DNA of 64,000 nucleotides from UBA7702 sp040776805 (GTDB lineage: Bacteria; Bacillota; Dehalobacteriia; UBA7702). Shown here one piece after another: positions 1 through 10,400 of the stretch. A model generated the notes under the pieces. The model ran no database searches and was not told where the DNA came from. It was given only the letters and a program-made list of their open reading frames with translations. The stretch lies in NCBI GenBank assembly GCA_040776805.1, contig JAXGZS010000001.1, positions 496,001-560,000 of the forward strand, written 5' to 3'. Within the stretch, counting starts at the first letter, position 1; each line of letters begins with the position of its first letter. Made by a program: the position numbers and the translations under genes.

Positions 1-1409
1 TGGGCTTCCATGATGGTCTTTACGATGGTCAGACCGATGCCGGTGCCGCCGTAAATGCCGGTACGGGATTTGTTGCGTTTATAGAAACTGAGCCAAATCT
101 TATCCAGTTCGTCCTCGGGGATGTTTTCGCCCTCGTTGAAGACGTTGAGGTGGAGCTTTTCGCCGATTTTCGTGGCGCTGATTTCGATGATCCTGCCGCT
201 TGCCGTGTGATCCGCGGCGTTGGTGATCAGGTTGATCAGCACCTGGCTTAGCATGTTGCTGTCGGCCAGGATCATGTTCTTTTCAACCTCGGTTTGTACC
301 CGAATGTTCTTTTCTTTGAACATCAGATTGAATTTGGCGACGATCACCTCAACAAAGGAAGCGATTTCCAGTGATTCGATTTCCGGTTTCACTTTTCCCA
401 GCTCCAGCTGGGAAAGATCGAGGATCTGGCGCACCAATTTATTCATGCGGTCGGATTCCTCCATGATCACGGAGCAGTAGAAATCACGGTCTTCCTGGCT
501 CTCGCTGATATTTTCTTTGAGTCCTTCGGCGTAGCCCTGAATGATGGCGATGGGCGTTTTTAAATCGTGGGAAACGTTGGCAATGAGGTTCTGCCGCATT
601 TCGTCGATTTGCCGTTCCTTCTTGATCTCTTCTTCCAAGCGTTCATTGGTTCGTTGCAGCTCTTTGATGGATTCCTCTAAGTGGGAGGAGAGGAAATTGA
701 CGTTTTCCCCCAGTTCGCCGATTTCATCGGTGGTGTTCCCCTTGAATTTTCTGGTGAAATCAAGGTTGGCCATGTTTTTGGTGATGGCGTTGATTTCGAG
801 AATCGGCTTGACCCAATGACGGGAAATGAAATACGCCATCAGCAAGGAAACGATCATCGTGAGGCAGCCGGTCATCACAATGAAGAAGCGGCTGTAGCCG
901 ATATTTGCCTCAATGGAGGGAACGGAGATGCGCAGGACGATGTAGAACATATCGTTGGCCAACGGCAATTCGCCAATGAGGGTTAAAAAGCGGCCCTCGG
1001 AGACTCCGTCGTTTTGGGTGTAAATGATATAGTTGTCTTTGTGGATCGTGGAGCCGAAGTTTTCAATTTCCCGTTGGTAGAGCTCGGAGTCCATGGTATC
1101 GGCAATTTTTTGGTGGATTTCGCCGTTATCCTCGATGATAAAGGCGCTGACGGTATCGTAATTGCTGTTGAGAAACAGAATCTGCATGCCCGATGCAGAT
1201 TCAAATTCTTCGATATTGCTGGACAAATAGCCGTTGTTTTTGATGACTTCGTTGTAGATGGTTTGGTAGGCTTCGGCCAGCATATTCTTATTCTCCGCCA
1301 GGGCGTATTTGCCGTAGAAGAGCAGGTGGGACGAAGTTAGAATCAGCATGAAGACGATCACGACAAAGCCCACCGTGATGAATAGTTTCGCCTGAATCGA
1401 GTATTTCAT
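1..1409 (-). CDS. Sensor histidine kinase (partial, C-terminal end outside window)
   Basis: The gene starts with ATG at 1409 and runs off the left edge, so about 469 residues are visible and only the very end is missing. An N-terminal membrane helix, an extracytoplasmic sensor region, a second helix and a HAMP-like linker precede a coiled segment. The kinase core has an H-box SHDLKTP with the phospho-acceptor His near residue 281, an N-box NLITNAADH and a G-box GGTGIGLTIV. The protein should autophosphorylate in response to an unknown envelope signal and pass phosphate to the response regulator encoded just upstream, 30 bases away on the same strand. The family is certain; the signal is unknown. 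Confidence 0.93.
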   Translation of the reverse strand, partial: MKYSIQAKLFITVGFVVIVFMLILTSSHLLFYGKYALAENKNMLAEAYQTIYNEVIKNNGYLSSNIEEFESASGMQILFLNSNYDTVSAFIIEDNGEIHQKIADTMDSELYQREIENFGSTIHKDNYIIYTQNDGVSEGRFLTLIGELPLANDMFYIVLRISVPSIEANIGYSRFFIVMTGCLTMIVSLLMAYFISRHWVKPILEINAITKNMANLDFTRKFKGNTTDEIGELGENVNFLSSHLEESIKELQRTNERLEEEIKKERQIDEMRQNLIANVSHDLKTPIAIIQGYAEGLKENISESQEDRDFYCSVIMEESDRMNKLVRQILDLSQLELGKVKPEIESLEIASFVEVIVAKFNLMFKEKNIRVQTEVEKNMILADSNMLSQVLINLITNAADHTASGRIIEISATKIGEKLHLNVFNEGENIPEDELDKIWLSFYKRNKSRTGIYGGTGIGLTIVKTIMEA

Positions 1410-1439
1410 AGGATATCCTTTTATGCGGTACGGGTGGTC

Positions 1440-2111
1440 TTACCCCTCGAAACGGTAACCGTAGCCGCGTACGGTTTCAATGAGATTGCCTTTTTCCCCC
1501 AATTTTGCCCGGAGTTTTTTGATGTGGGTATCGACGGTGCGCAGATCGCCAAAGTAATCGTAACCCCAAAGCGCGTTTAAGATCTGTTCCCGGCTAAGAG
1601 CGACTTTGCGGTTGACGGCGAGATAGACGAGGAGCTCATATTCTTTGGGACTCAAATCGATGCGTTTGCCGTCTTCCTCCACGACTCTGGCGACTTCATC
1701 GATGACAAGACCATCAAATTCTTTCATGGCGCAGGCGGCGTTTTCCGGCTGCTGCCGTAAAAGCAGTTTGATCCGGGCCATCAGGACGATGGGGCTGAAG
1801 GGCTTGGTGATGTAATCGCTGGCGCCGAGTTCTAAGCCGAATACTTCATCGCTGTCTTCGGAACGGGCTGTCAGCATGATGACGGGTAATTGAGCGTCTT
1901 TTTTGCGAATGTGCCGCAATACGCTCCAGCCGTCGTAGTGGGGCATCATCACATCAAGGATGACGAGACTCAACTGTCCCAGCTTGGCTTCGATAATATC
2001 CATGGCTTCCTGTCCGTCGGCGGCTTCAAAAACAGTGTAACCCTCTTTGGTCAAAAAGTCTTTCACCAAACGGCGCATTCTTTCTTCATCTTCTGCGATT
2101 AAAATATTCAC
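1440..2111 (-). CDS. OmpR/PhoB-family response regulator
   Basis: An N-terminal receiver domain (acidic pocket AEDE, phospho-acceptor Asp in VILDVMMP, Lys in ITKPF) is followed by a C-terminal winged-helix DNA-binding domain ending in ETVRGYGYRFEG. I place the start at the GTG at 2111 because GGAGG lies 8 bases upstream at 2120-2124. An in-frame ATG at 2126 has no ribosome site. The product is about 223 residues, normal for the family. It forms an operon with the downstream histidine kinase and is the expected output of that pair. The target genes cannot be read from sequence. Confidence 0.93.
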   Translation of the reverse strand: MNILIAEDEERMRRLVKDFLTKEGYTVFEAADGQEAMDIIEAKLGQLSLVILDVMMPHYDGWSVLRHIRKKDAQLPVIMLTARSEDSDEVFGLELGASDYITKPFSPIVLMARIKLLLRQQPENAACAMKEFDGLVIDEVARVVEEDGKRIDLSPKEYELLVYLAVNRKVALSREQILNALWGYDYFGDLRTVDTHIKKLRAKLGEKGNLIETVRGYGYRFEG

Positions 2112-2217
2112 AATTGGTACCTCCATTCAAAGTTTAAACAACATTGATTGGTTCCATTATGATGGTGTAATATGATGATTTTGTGACCGTTTTCGCACGA
2201 TTCTATATTTTCGTGTT

Positions 2218-3909
2218 TTATTGATGATGTTTGCGGTTTTTCCCCGGCTGCCTCCGGGCGTTTGGCATGGAGGGTTTTCGGGGCTGATCCCTGTTTTGTC
2301 TTTGGCCGCCGTCCTTTTGTTGCTCTCTGCCGGCGGCATAGGTTTTCTTGGCGTAAGGATCCTCCCGTTTGCCGCCGCCTTTTTCTTGATAAAGGGAGGA
2401 TGTTTGATTGTGCAGCCGTTTCAGGTACTTCTCTTTTTCTTTTTGTGCTGTTTTATGGATGCGCTTCACGTAATCCTTGTTGTGTCCGCCAAAATAGCGG
2501 AAGCTGAGCCATACCGCGGCAACGGCCATGAGGATCAGTAAGATCATGCCGATGATTTTGAAAACGTTGCCCCAAGGGGAGCGCTGGTTTTTTTCATAGA
2601 AGGATATTTTCGTGATCGTGCCGGCATAGGAAGCGTCCTGAGGCAGCGTCAAGGTGATGGTGCCGCTGAGATAACCGTTTTCCGTATAAGCCACGGCGGC
2701 CTCCAGATCATTGACGCGATAGCCGGTGGGCAGCAGAAAATCCCTATTGCCGGAGAAGGCGAGATCCAAAGCGGAGATATCGTCAGGGAGCAGGCTGCTG
2801 AGTTCCCCCGTGCTGATGGAGGCTTTATCCCACTTGTAAAAGCCGAAGTTCAGCAGCGCCTGGATATCGTCGTAGACGCCGTTTTGCGTGCCGTTCATGG
2901 CCACGGCGATCAGGTTCCGGTCATTGACCGAAGCGTAAACGGCGCAATGGTACTTTTCCGAGGAGCTGTTGTAAGCGTTGATACCCCCTTGGATGCCGGC
3001 ATAGAGAATGCTGCCGTTGAAAAGCCGGTTGGAGCTGTTTAAGGTAATCTTGCCGCCTTCTTCCGCTGTTCCTTGGTTCGTTGCGCTGTCTTCCGCTGTT
3101 CCTTGGATATTTGCGCTGTCCGCGTTTGTTTCTGCGGTTGTGTTTGCGGTTGTGTCCGCGGTATCCGCAGTTTCGCCGGCGGTATCATCTGTATTTGCGG
3201 TATCACTGCCGGTTTCGCTTTGTTCACCGTCAACGGGGGGTGCCTCTGTGGCGGCGGCAATGGTGTATGTTTCGGTGGTAAACAGTGTTTGAAACGGTTT
3301 TGTTTGCCAACCGTTTTTAATCAGCTTTGCCACGTCGAGGCAGCTTGTTTGCTGGGTATCGTAATAGTGGCCGTCGGCATTGGTGGCTTTCATCGTCGAA
3401 GCGCAAAGCTTGTCGGCGGTGAGGTTCATCTGTTTTACATAAGCGTCGATGGCCGCCTGGGTTTTTTCCGCGTCGGTTAGGTCCGCATAGTCTTCGGTGG
3501 TGGTGTCGAGAAAGAGGCGGCCGAGGTTTTCGGCCACCACGTTGGCGGCATCGTTATGTCCCTCGAGATACGCCGCAAAAAGCATATCGGTGAAGGAAAC
3601 GCTTTCCCCCGCCTTGAGGCCCAGGTTGGGTGGGTCCGTATAGATCTTGAGGGCGGCTTCGCTCACGGTAAGGCTCTTTGGCGCGTCCTTTATTTTTAAG
3701 GCCGTTATGATGTTGAGCAATTTATCGAAATCCCCGGCGGAAGAAAGGGTATAGGGATTTTTGCCGTAGAGAATTTGTCCCGTATCGGCGTCGATGAGCA
3801 CCGCGGAACTGCTGCCGATGTTTTCCGCGGCGCAAAGGGGAGCGGAAAAGCATATCCATATGGTGAAGATCAAACAAATCAGCAAGGAAAAAGGATGACG
3901 TTTTTTCAT
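2218..3909 (-). CDS. D-Ala-D-Ala carboxypeptidase-like (S11) protein with degenerate active site
   Basis: The 563-residue protein has a signal peptide (1-28), a DacF/DacB-type S11 fold recognisable by ADTGQILYGKN, LKAGESVSFTDMLF, NDAANVVAE and AVYASVNDRNLIAVAMNG, an acidic Thr/Asp/Ala-rich insertion at about 221-287, a C-terminal membrane helix near 448-470 and a long basic tail. All three catalytic motifs look lost. Where SxxK is expected I read DFDK (60-63), where SxN is expected GHN (117-119), and where KTG is expected INA (310-312). It is therefore probably a non-catalytic peptidoglycan-binding or scaffold protein. It is transcribed alone from a sigma-A promoter and ends about 105 bases before the response regulator. 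Confidence 0.8.
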   Translation of the reverse strand: MKKRHPFSLLICLIFTIWICFSAPLCAAENIGSSSAVLIDADTGQILYGKNPYTLSSAGDFDKLLNIITALKIKDAPKSLTVSEAALKIYTDPPNLGLKAGESVSFTDMLFAAYLEGHNDAANVVAENLGRLFLDTTTEDYADLTDAEKTQAAIDAYVKQMNLTADKLCASTMKATNADGHYYDTQQTSCLDVAKLIKNGWQTKPFQTLFTTETYTIAAATEAPPVDGEQSETGSDTANTDDTAGETADTADTTANTTAETNADSANIQGTAEDSATNQGTAEEGGKITLNSSNRLFNGSILYAGIQGGINAYNSSSEKYHCAVYASVNDRNLIAVAMNGTQNGVYDDIQALLNFGFYKWDKASISTGELSSLLPDDISALDLAFSGNRDFLLPTGYRVNDLEAAVAYTENGYLSGTITLTLPQDASYAGTITKISFYEKNQRSPWGNVFKIIGMILLILMAVAAVWLSFRYFGGHNKDYVKRIHKTAQKEKEKYLKRLHNQTSSLYQEKGGGKREDPYAKKTYAAGREQQKDGGQRQNRDQPRKPSMPNARRQPGKNRKHHQ

Positions 3910-3954
3910 AGATTACCATTTTCTCCAGATCGTTCAGATAAAAATTCAATATAT

Positions 3955-3983
3955 AGTATAAACCAAAAAAAGCCTTTTGACAA
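3955..3983 (-). promoter_or_regulatory. Promoter of the S11-like gene
   Basis: On the minus strand TTGTCA (3978-3983) and TATACT (3955-3960) are separated by 17 bases, and the start codon is about 45 bases downstream. The -35 element overlaps a TTGACA on the plus strand (3977-3982) that could serve addB, but no good -10 follows that one. Confidence 0.6.
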
Positions 3984-4101
3984 ATGAATTATGGGTTTTT
4001 CATGAGTTTTCTGCTCCATAAGAAGGAGAAAACTTTTCTTTTCAGAATTCTACTATAGATAGAAAATTAAGATAGAACATGGAAAAGGAGCGAAGATTGT
4101 T

Positions 4102-7100
4102 ATGTCTTGTCATCTGATCACCGGTCGGCAAAACACGGATCGGACCGCGGCGCTGTATAATGCCTTATTTCAGGCGTTGGAGCAAAAGGGCCGCCGGGTC
4201 TATTTGGTCTTGCCGGAACAGGCCACTTTTCAACACGAATTGAAAATCGCGGCGACAGGGGCGGGACGTCATTTGCTGAATCTGAAGATCACCTCCTTCA
4301 AGCGCCTTGCCGATGACCATGTCAACCGGGTCGCGCTGGATCAATTAGGGCGTAACCTGCTGATTTACGGGCTTCTGAGGGAGAAGAAAGATCAGCTTTC
4401 CGCGTTGCAGCCCGCCGATATCAGCGGCGGTTTTGTGGAAGATATGGGCGATGTCTTAAAAGAGGTCTCGATGAACGGCCTTTCCGCCGATTTTCTCTTG
4501 GAGCAATCGGCAGAGCTGGAGTCTTTGGCCAACGCCGGGGATCTCCCCGGGAAGTTGCGGGATATTGCCTTGCTCAAAGCGGCCATGGAGGAAAGGGGTG
4601 TCCCCGATGAAAGCGGCATGCTCTTTTCCTTCGCCGAGATCATCCGGGGAGAGGGACTTTTTGCCGACGCAGTCTTCTGCTTTGACGAGTTTTTTGATTT
4701 TACGGCGGCGGAGTACGCGGTGATCGACGCTTTGTTTGCCGCTTCCGTCGATATGCATTTTGCTTTTTTATATGATTCCTATGACTCATTTGAATCATTT
4801 GACAAAGAAGCGCCTGTTTTCGCCAAAACAGCGGCGGCGGTCTCCCGTTTGTTGAAGCTGGCCCGTGACCATGACGCGGCGGTGGCCATGACGCCCCTTG
4901 AGGGGGAGGCAGATGAAGGCCCTCTCGCCTTTTTGGAACGCCATTTTTTCAACCAGGACGGCGCAGTTTACCGGGAGGCGGCAGAGGGGTTGGAAATTGT
5001 CTCCGCGGAGAATAAAAAAGCGGAGATCCGCCAGATGGCCCAAAGGATCTGTGATCTTTTGGAAGAAGGCTACGAAAGGGCGGAGATCGGCATATGTTTT
5101 CGGGATATCGGCGGCTATGAGAAATACATTGACGATCTTTTTGCTTCCTATGGGATCCCCTGTTTTGTGGATCAGGAGATTTCTTTGCTGACCCATCCCG
5201 TCTTTCAATTCGGCGCCGGGCTCTTGCGGATCGCCGCGGCAAAATGGTCCTTCGCCTCGGTTTTCGCCCTTTTGAAAAGCGGTCTTTTCCCCATGGCGGA
5301 GAACGACTGTGATGATCTGGAAAATTACTGTCTCGCCCACGCCGTCAAAGGAAAGCGCTTTTATCAGGAAGAGGACTGGACTTACTGCGACGAGAGGGAA
5401 GGGGAAGATTTGGTGAAAATCAACGGAATTCGCCGCGCTGTCCTCACTTTGCTCTTGCCTGCCGTGGAAAAAGTGAAGCAGAGTAAGAGCGCGATGGAGT
5501 ACTGCCGCGCCTTATGGGAATTCCTGGAAACTTGCGGCGTCGATCATACCGTTGATCTTTGGCGTCGCCGCGAAGAGGAGCGGGGGCATTGGCGGAAAAG
5601 CACGGAATTGGCCGCCGGCGTCGGCGCCTTCGGTGAGATGCTCGACCAGATCGTCGCCGCCTTTCCCGAAGGGCAATTCAGCGTATCCTCGTTTTTGGAA
5701 CTGTTGAAAATGGGAGCTGCGACGGTGGCGGTGAAGACGATTCCCCAGGAACTCAACGCCGTGGAAATCTATCTTTTGGGCATGAGCCGTCCGCCCAGGA
5801 AAAAAGTCATCTTTTTGGGCGGCGTCAACGAGGGGGTTTTCCCCGCCGCCCAAGGCGACGGCGGCTTTTTAAACCGTCATGACAGAACGCTGTTAAAGGA
5901 GCGTACCGCCCTTTGGGTGCAGGATCCGACTTTTTTTTACGAAAGCGAAGCAATCCTCACCTATCAGGCTCTTACTTTGGCGCGGGAAAAACTGATCGTC
6001 TCTTACGTGCGCCGGGACGGGGAGGAGAAAGCCTTTCCTTCTCCTTTGATCGACGGTCTGAAACGGCTTTTCCCCGCTTTGCCGGAAAGCGTTGTTTGCG
6101 AATCGTCCCTGAATCACGGCGTTTTTCGCTCCCTTGACGAAGTGCTTTCCTATTTGCCCGCTTTCCTGCGGGAGGGCGCCGATCCCGGCTGGGAGAAAAT
6201 CAAAGAAGTGCTGCTTCACGAGGAGCAGACGGCGAAGAGAACCAAAAAGATCTTAACGTCCCTGGATTATACAGGTCAGAGCAGCGACCTTTCGCCGTCG
6301 ACCCTCGCGGTTTATCCCGGTAGGGAAATCGCTTTGAGCGTCAGTTCTGTGGAAATGTACCGCCGCTGCCCCTTTTCCTATTTTGCCCGCTACGGGCTGC
6401 GTTTAAAGGAACGGAAAATCCTTCAATTTACCGCGCCGGATCTCGGCAGCATCTTCCATGAAGCCCTTTCGGAGCTTCTGGAGACGATGAAAGAACAAAA
6501 GATTCCCTGGCAAGACCTGCGGCAAGCGGGAAACGCGCTCATCGGCGAAATGGTGAAAAACCGCCTGCGCCTGTTTGCTGAAGGAAATCTGTTCCCCAAA
6601 GAACAGCTTACTTATATCGGCTATATTTTGGCGGAAAATCTGAAATTCATCGTCGATATGATGGCGTCCCAGGCGGAACAGGGAGATGCTTTCGTTCCCG
6701 TGATGTGGGAAGTCCCCTTCGGCCGGGACAGAGAAATTCCCTCCCTTGATATTACCGTGGACGAAGAGGGCCGCAGGATCCGTTTGAACGGCGTCATCGA
6801 CCGGGTGGATATGGCGGAAAAAGACGGTAAGCGTTATTTTCGGATCATCGACTATAAAAGCTCCGACAAGGAACTGACCATGGACGAGATCTATTACGGC
6901 CTCAAGCTCCAGCTGCCCATTTATCTGATGGTCCTGGAACACGGGGAAAAACATGGTAACACCCGGGAGGCACTTCCCGCCGGTATCTTCTACCAGTCCC
7001 TGAAAGACGCCGTGGTGAAGGAAACGAAACAGATGACCGATACCCAGATCAGGGAGAAGCTCAGCGAAGAAACGCGCCTAAAAGGATATATCATTGGTGA

Positions 7101-7401
7101 CGGTTGCAGCGAACAGTGCTTTCCTCAGGAAAAAAAGACGAAGGTGCTTTCCATCGCCGAGCACGATTGCATGTTATCTCACACCTATCAACAGATCAAA
7201 ACCATCGGCAAAGATATCTTTCAGGGCAAAACGGAGATCCGCCCCTACCGCCGCGGCCCGTTCAAAAGCTGCGATATTTGTCCTTACCGCGCTGTTTGCG
7301 GTTATGAGCCGGAATTGATGGGCCGGGAAGAACAGCTTCCCGTGCTGAAGGAGGCGGCGGCAAAAACGCTGATCGGCAAAGAGGAGGCAAAAGAAGGATG
7401 A
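4102..7401 (+). CDS. addB: ATP-dependent helicase/nuclease subunit B (AddB)
   Basis: AddB pairs with AddA to process double-strand DNA ends for RecA-dependent repair, acting at Chi-like sites. The 1099-residue length fits. The C-terminal nuclease domain shows GVIDRVD and IIDYKS. Four cysteines (C756, C1057, C1060, C1066) match the iron-sulphur staple that closes this domain. The N-terminal nucleotide-binding loop, normally GRSGSGKT in Bacillus, reads GRQNTDRT here, so it lacks the Gly-Lys of a Walker A motif. The start ATG follows AAGGAG by 11 bases. The stop overlaps addA in ATGA, implying coupled translation. Confidence 0.95.
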   Translation: MSCHLITGRQNTDRTAALYNALFQALEQKGRRVYLVLPEQATFQHELKIAATGAGRHLLNLKITSFKRLADDHVNRVALDQLGRNLLIYGLLREKKDQLSALQPADISGGFVEDMGDVLKEVSMNGLSADFLLEQSAELESLANAGDLPGKLRDIALLKAAMEERGVPDESGMLFSFAEIIRGEGLFADAVFCFDEFFDFTAAEYAVIDALFAASVDMHFAFLYDSYDSFESFDKEAPVFAKTAAAVSRLLKLARDHDAAVAMTPLEGEADEGPLAFLERHFFNQDGAVYREAAEGLEIVSAENKKAEIRQMAQRICDLLEEGYERAEIGICFRDIGGYEKYIDDLFASYGIPCFVDQEISLLTHPVFQFGAGLLRIAAAKWSFASVFALLKSGLFPMAENDCDDLENYCLAHAVKGKRFYQEEDWTYCDEREGEDLVKINGIRRAVLTLLLPAVEKVKQSKSAMEYCRALWEFLETCGVDHTVDLWRRREEERGHWRKSTELAAGVGAFGEMLDQIVAAFPEGQFSVSSFLELLKMGAATVAVKTIPQELNAVEIYLLGMSRPPRKKVIFLGGVNEGVFPAAQGDGGFLNRHDRTLLKERTALWVQDPTFFYESEAILTYQALTLAREKLIVSYVRRDGEEKAFPSPLIDGLKRLFPALPESVVCESSLNHGVFRSLDEVLSYLPAFLREGADPGWEKIKEVLLHEEQTAKRTKKILTSLDYTGQSSDLSPSTLAVYPGREIALSVSSVEMYRRCPFSYFARYGLRLKERKILQFTAPDLGSIFHEALSELLETMKEQKIPWQDLRQAGNALIGEMVKNRLRLFAEGNLFPKEQLTYIGYILAENLKFIVDMMASQAEQGDAFVPVMWEVPFGRDREIPSLDITVDEEGRRIRLNGVIDRVDMAEKDGKRYFRIIDYKSSDKELTMDEIYYGLKLQLPIYLMVLEHGEKHGNTREALPAGIFYQSLKDAVVKETKQMTDTQIREKLSEETRLKGYIIGDGCSEQCFPQEKKTKVLSIAEHDCMLSHTYQQIKTIGKDIFQGKTEIRPYRRGPFKSCDICPYRAVCGYEPELMGREEQLPVLKEAAAKTLIGKEEAKEG

Positions 7402-10400
7402 AATACACGGCAGATCAATTAAAAGCCATCCAAATTCGCGGCTGTAATGTTCTCGTCTCCGCCGCGGCCGGCAGCGGTAAAACCGGCGTTTTGACGGAAC
7501 GCATCATCGACCGTCTGCGGGACGGGGAAAACATCGACGAATTGCTGGTGCTAACCTTTACCCGGGCCGCCGCGGGGGAAATGAAGAAGCGGGTGCGGGA
7601 TAAGATCATCGCCGCGGCGGAAACTGCGCCGACAGCGCAAAAAGCTTTTTGGAACAAGCAGCTGACCCTGGTGGGGGACGCTGCCATTACCACGATTCAT
7701 TCCTTCTGCCTGAAATTACTTAGACGTCATTATAATCTCCTCCCTGGCCTCGATCCCAAATTCCGCATCAACGATGAGAAGCGCGCCGGTCTAATACAGC
7801 GGGATATCCTCGAAGCGTACCTTGAGGAGTGTTATACCGCTGCCGAAGAACGGGACAGGGAGCGGGTTTTCGATCTTTTGCGCCTTTACGGCAGCCGTCT
7901 CGGCGACGAGGGCTTGAAAAACGAAATACTGCGGCTGATGGAATTCGGCTGCGCCCAGGGAGACCCCGGCCTTTGGCTGAAAACATCATTGAAAAAATTT
8001 GGCGATCTTGACTTTTGGCACGATCTCGCCCTATCTGCCGCCGCCGCGGATTTGGATATGTTGATCGCTTCCACAAAAGCAGATATTACTTTCCTGGATC
8101 GCCGCGGCGGGCTAACGGGCTACGGTGAGACCCTAAAAGAGGACCTGCAAAACCTTGAGGAACTGAAAACGGCTGCTTGGGAAAGCTTTGGGGACGCCGC
8201 TCCCTTCCAGCGCCTGAAAGCCAAAAAGAAGGACGACGACCCGGAAATGGCGACTTATATCAAGTCCCGCCGGGAGATTCGAAAAAAGTATTTTGCCGAT
8301 GTGCTCCAGCCCCTATTTTTCCGTTCTTTCCACACCTACGCGGAAGAGATCAGCCTGATTTTCCCGGCCATGGAGACGCTCACACAGCTGACGGAGACTT
8401 TCTTTCAGCGTTACAGCGCGGCGAAATTAAAAAAAGCCGCCCTGGATTTCAGCGATCTTGAACTCTACACCGCCCGGCTGCTCAAAGAAAACCCCGTCTT
8501 GGCCAGGGAATATCAGGACTTTTTTCACGAGGTTTTGGTAGACGAATATCAGGATGTCAACCCCCTGCAAGAGGAAATCATCACGCTGTTGGCCGGGGAG
8601 CGTAAACTCTTTGCCGTGGGTGATATCAAACAGAGCATCTATGGCTTCCGTTTGGCGGATCACACGCTTTTCCAGCGTCGCTACCGCTCCTACGGCAGGG
8701 AAACGGCCAACGAAAACGGACAGCTGATCTTTTTGAATCAAAACTTCCGTTCCCGGAAAGAAATTCTCGATACGACGAATCGGATCTTTTCCCGGCTGAT
8801 GAACGAAACGGTTTCCCAACTGTCTTACGGAGAAGACGAGGCGCTGAAGTACGGCGCTTGCTATGGGGAGAACCACGGCGCCGTTGCGGTGGAAATGACG
8901 GTCATTGCAAAACCAACGGAAAGCGCCGACGAAAGCGCCGCCGATTACGATAACCTATCCTGCCACGGCCGCTTTATCGCCGACCGCATCGAAAAGCTGT
9001 TCAAAGAAGGCTTCACGGTTCAGGATAAAGATGGGCCGCGGCCCCTTCGATACGGCGATATCACCGTATTGATGCGAGCCGCCAACAGCAACGGCGAAAT
9101 CCTTGGCGCGGAGCTGGAAAATTGTGGTATTCCCGTGACCACGCCGTCTACAGCCGGTTTTTTGGCGGGCAGGGAAACGAAATTGCTATCTTCCTTCCTC
9201 TCCGTCCTCGATAATCCACTCCAGGACATCCCATTGGCCGCGGTGCTGCGTTCCCCCTTCTTTGGCTTCAGCGAAGACGAACTGATGGCCCTGTCTTTCC
9301 AGCGGGGCAAAAAGAAGCTCTGGCAAATGGTGCTGGCAGGAGAAGATCTTTGCCGGGAGGGGCTTGACCCCAAAAAAATCGCGGCTTTCAGAGAAACGAT
9401 TCTTCTGTGGCGCGGCTGCGCCAAGATCTATCCCGTGGGTGATCTGGTGGATATGTTTTTGAAGGAATTCGATTATCTTTCTTTCTGGAGCGGTCTGCCC
9501 AAGGGGCAGCGCCGCATGAAAAACGTCAACCTTTTTGCCGAGGAAGCCATGGCCTTCCAAAAGGACGACGGCGGCGGTCTTTTCGACTTTTTGCGCTACC
9601 TGGAGTACCTTGCCGCCAACGGCGGCGACGTGCCGGCGGAGGAAGAAAACACGGAAGACTGTGTCCGGGTGATGAATATCCATAAGAGCAAGGGCTTGGA
9701 ATTTCCCGTGGTTTTCCTCGCCCAAACGGAAAAGAGATTCAATAAACAGGATCTTACGGGGCCTCTGGTGTTAAACGGTGATTGGGGCTTTGGCCCCAAC
9801 CGCAAGGATATGCAGCGGCGGGTGGTTTCACCGACGTTGCCGAGGCTCCTGATCAAAAATAAAAAGGACCGCGGCGATCTCGCCGAGGAAATGCGCGTCC
9901 TCTATGTGGCATTGACCAGGGCCAGGGAGAAGTTGATCATCACTGCCACGGAAAGCGCCACGGAAAAGAAAACGGCGGCGGAAAAGGTGGCGGCCTTTGC
10001 CGAGCCGCTCCTCTTTGACGGGGAAAAAGAGCTTCCCGGTGAAATGCTGATGAAAGACTCTTCCTACTATAAATGGCTGATGCACGCCTTGGCTCCGGGG
10101 GAAGGGGAGGATTGCCTTGGCTTCAGCGTCACCGAGGCGCTGCCCCCCGCTGACGCTGTGACACGGAAAAAGCAAGGGCCTCTGCTGCCTGCAAAGGACA
10201 TTGCCCGCTTGCTTCAGGTCATGGAACGGAAAGAGACCGCGGCGATCCCCGCCAAAGTCAGCGTGACCTCGCTGTTGCCGCCGGGGCCGGGAGAGGACGG
10301 CCAGGTCAGGCTGAAGCGCCCGAAATTTATGGGCAGCACCACGGCGTTGAGCGGCGCGGAAAAGGGGACGGCGTTTCACCGTTTTATGGAGCGTTTGCCC

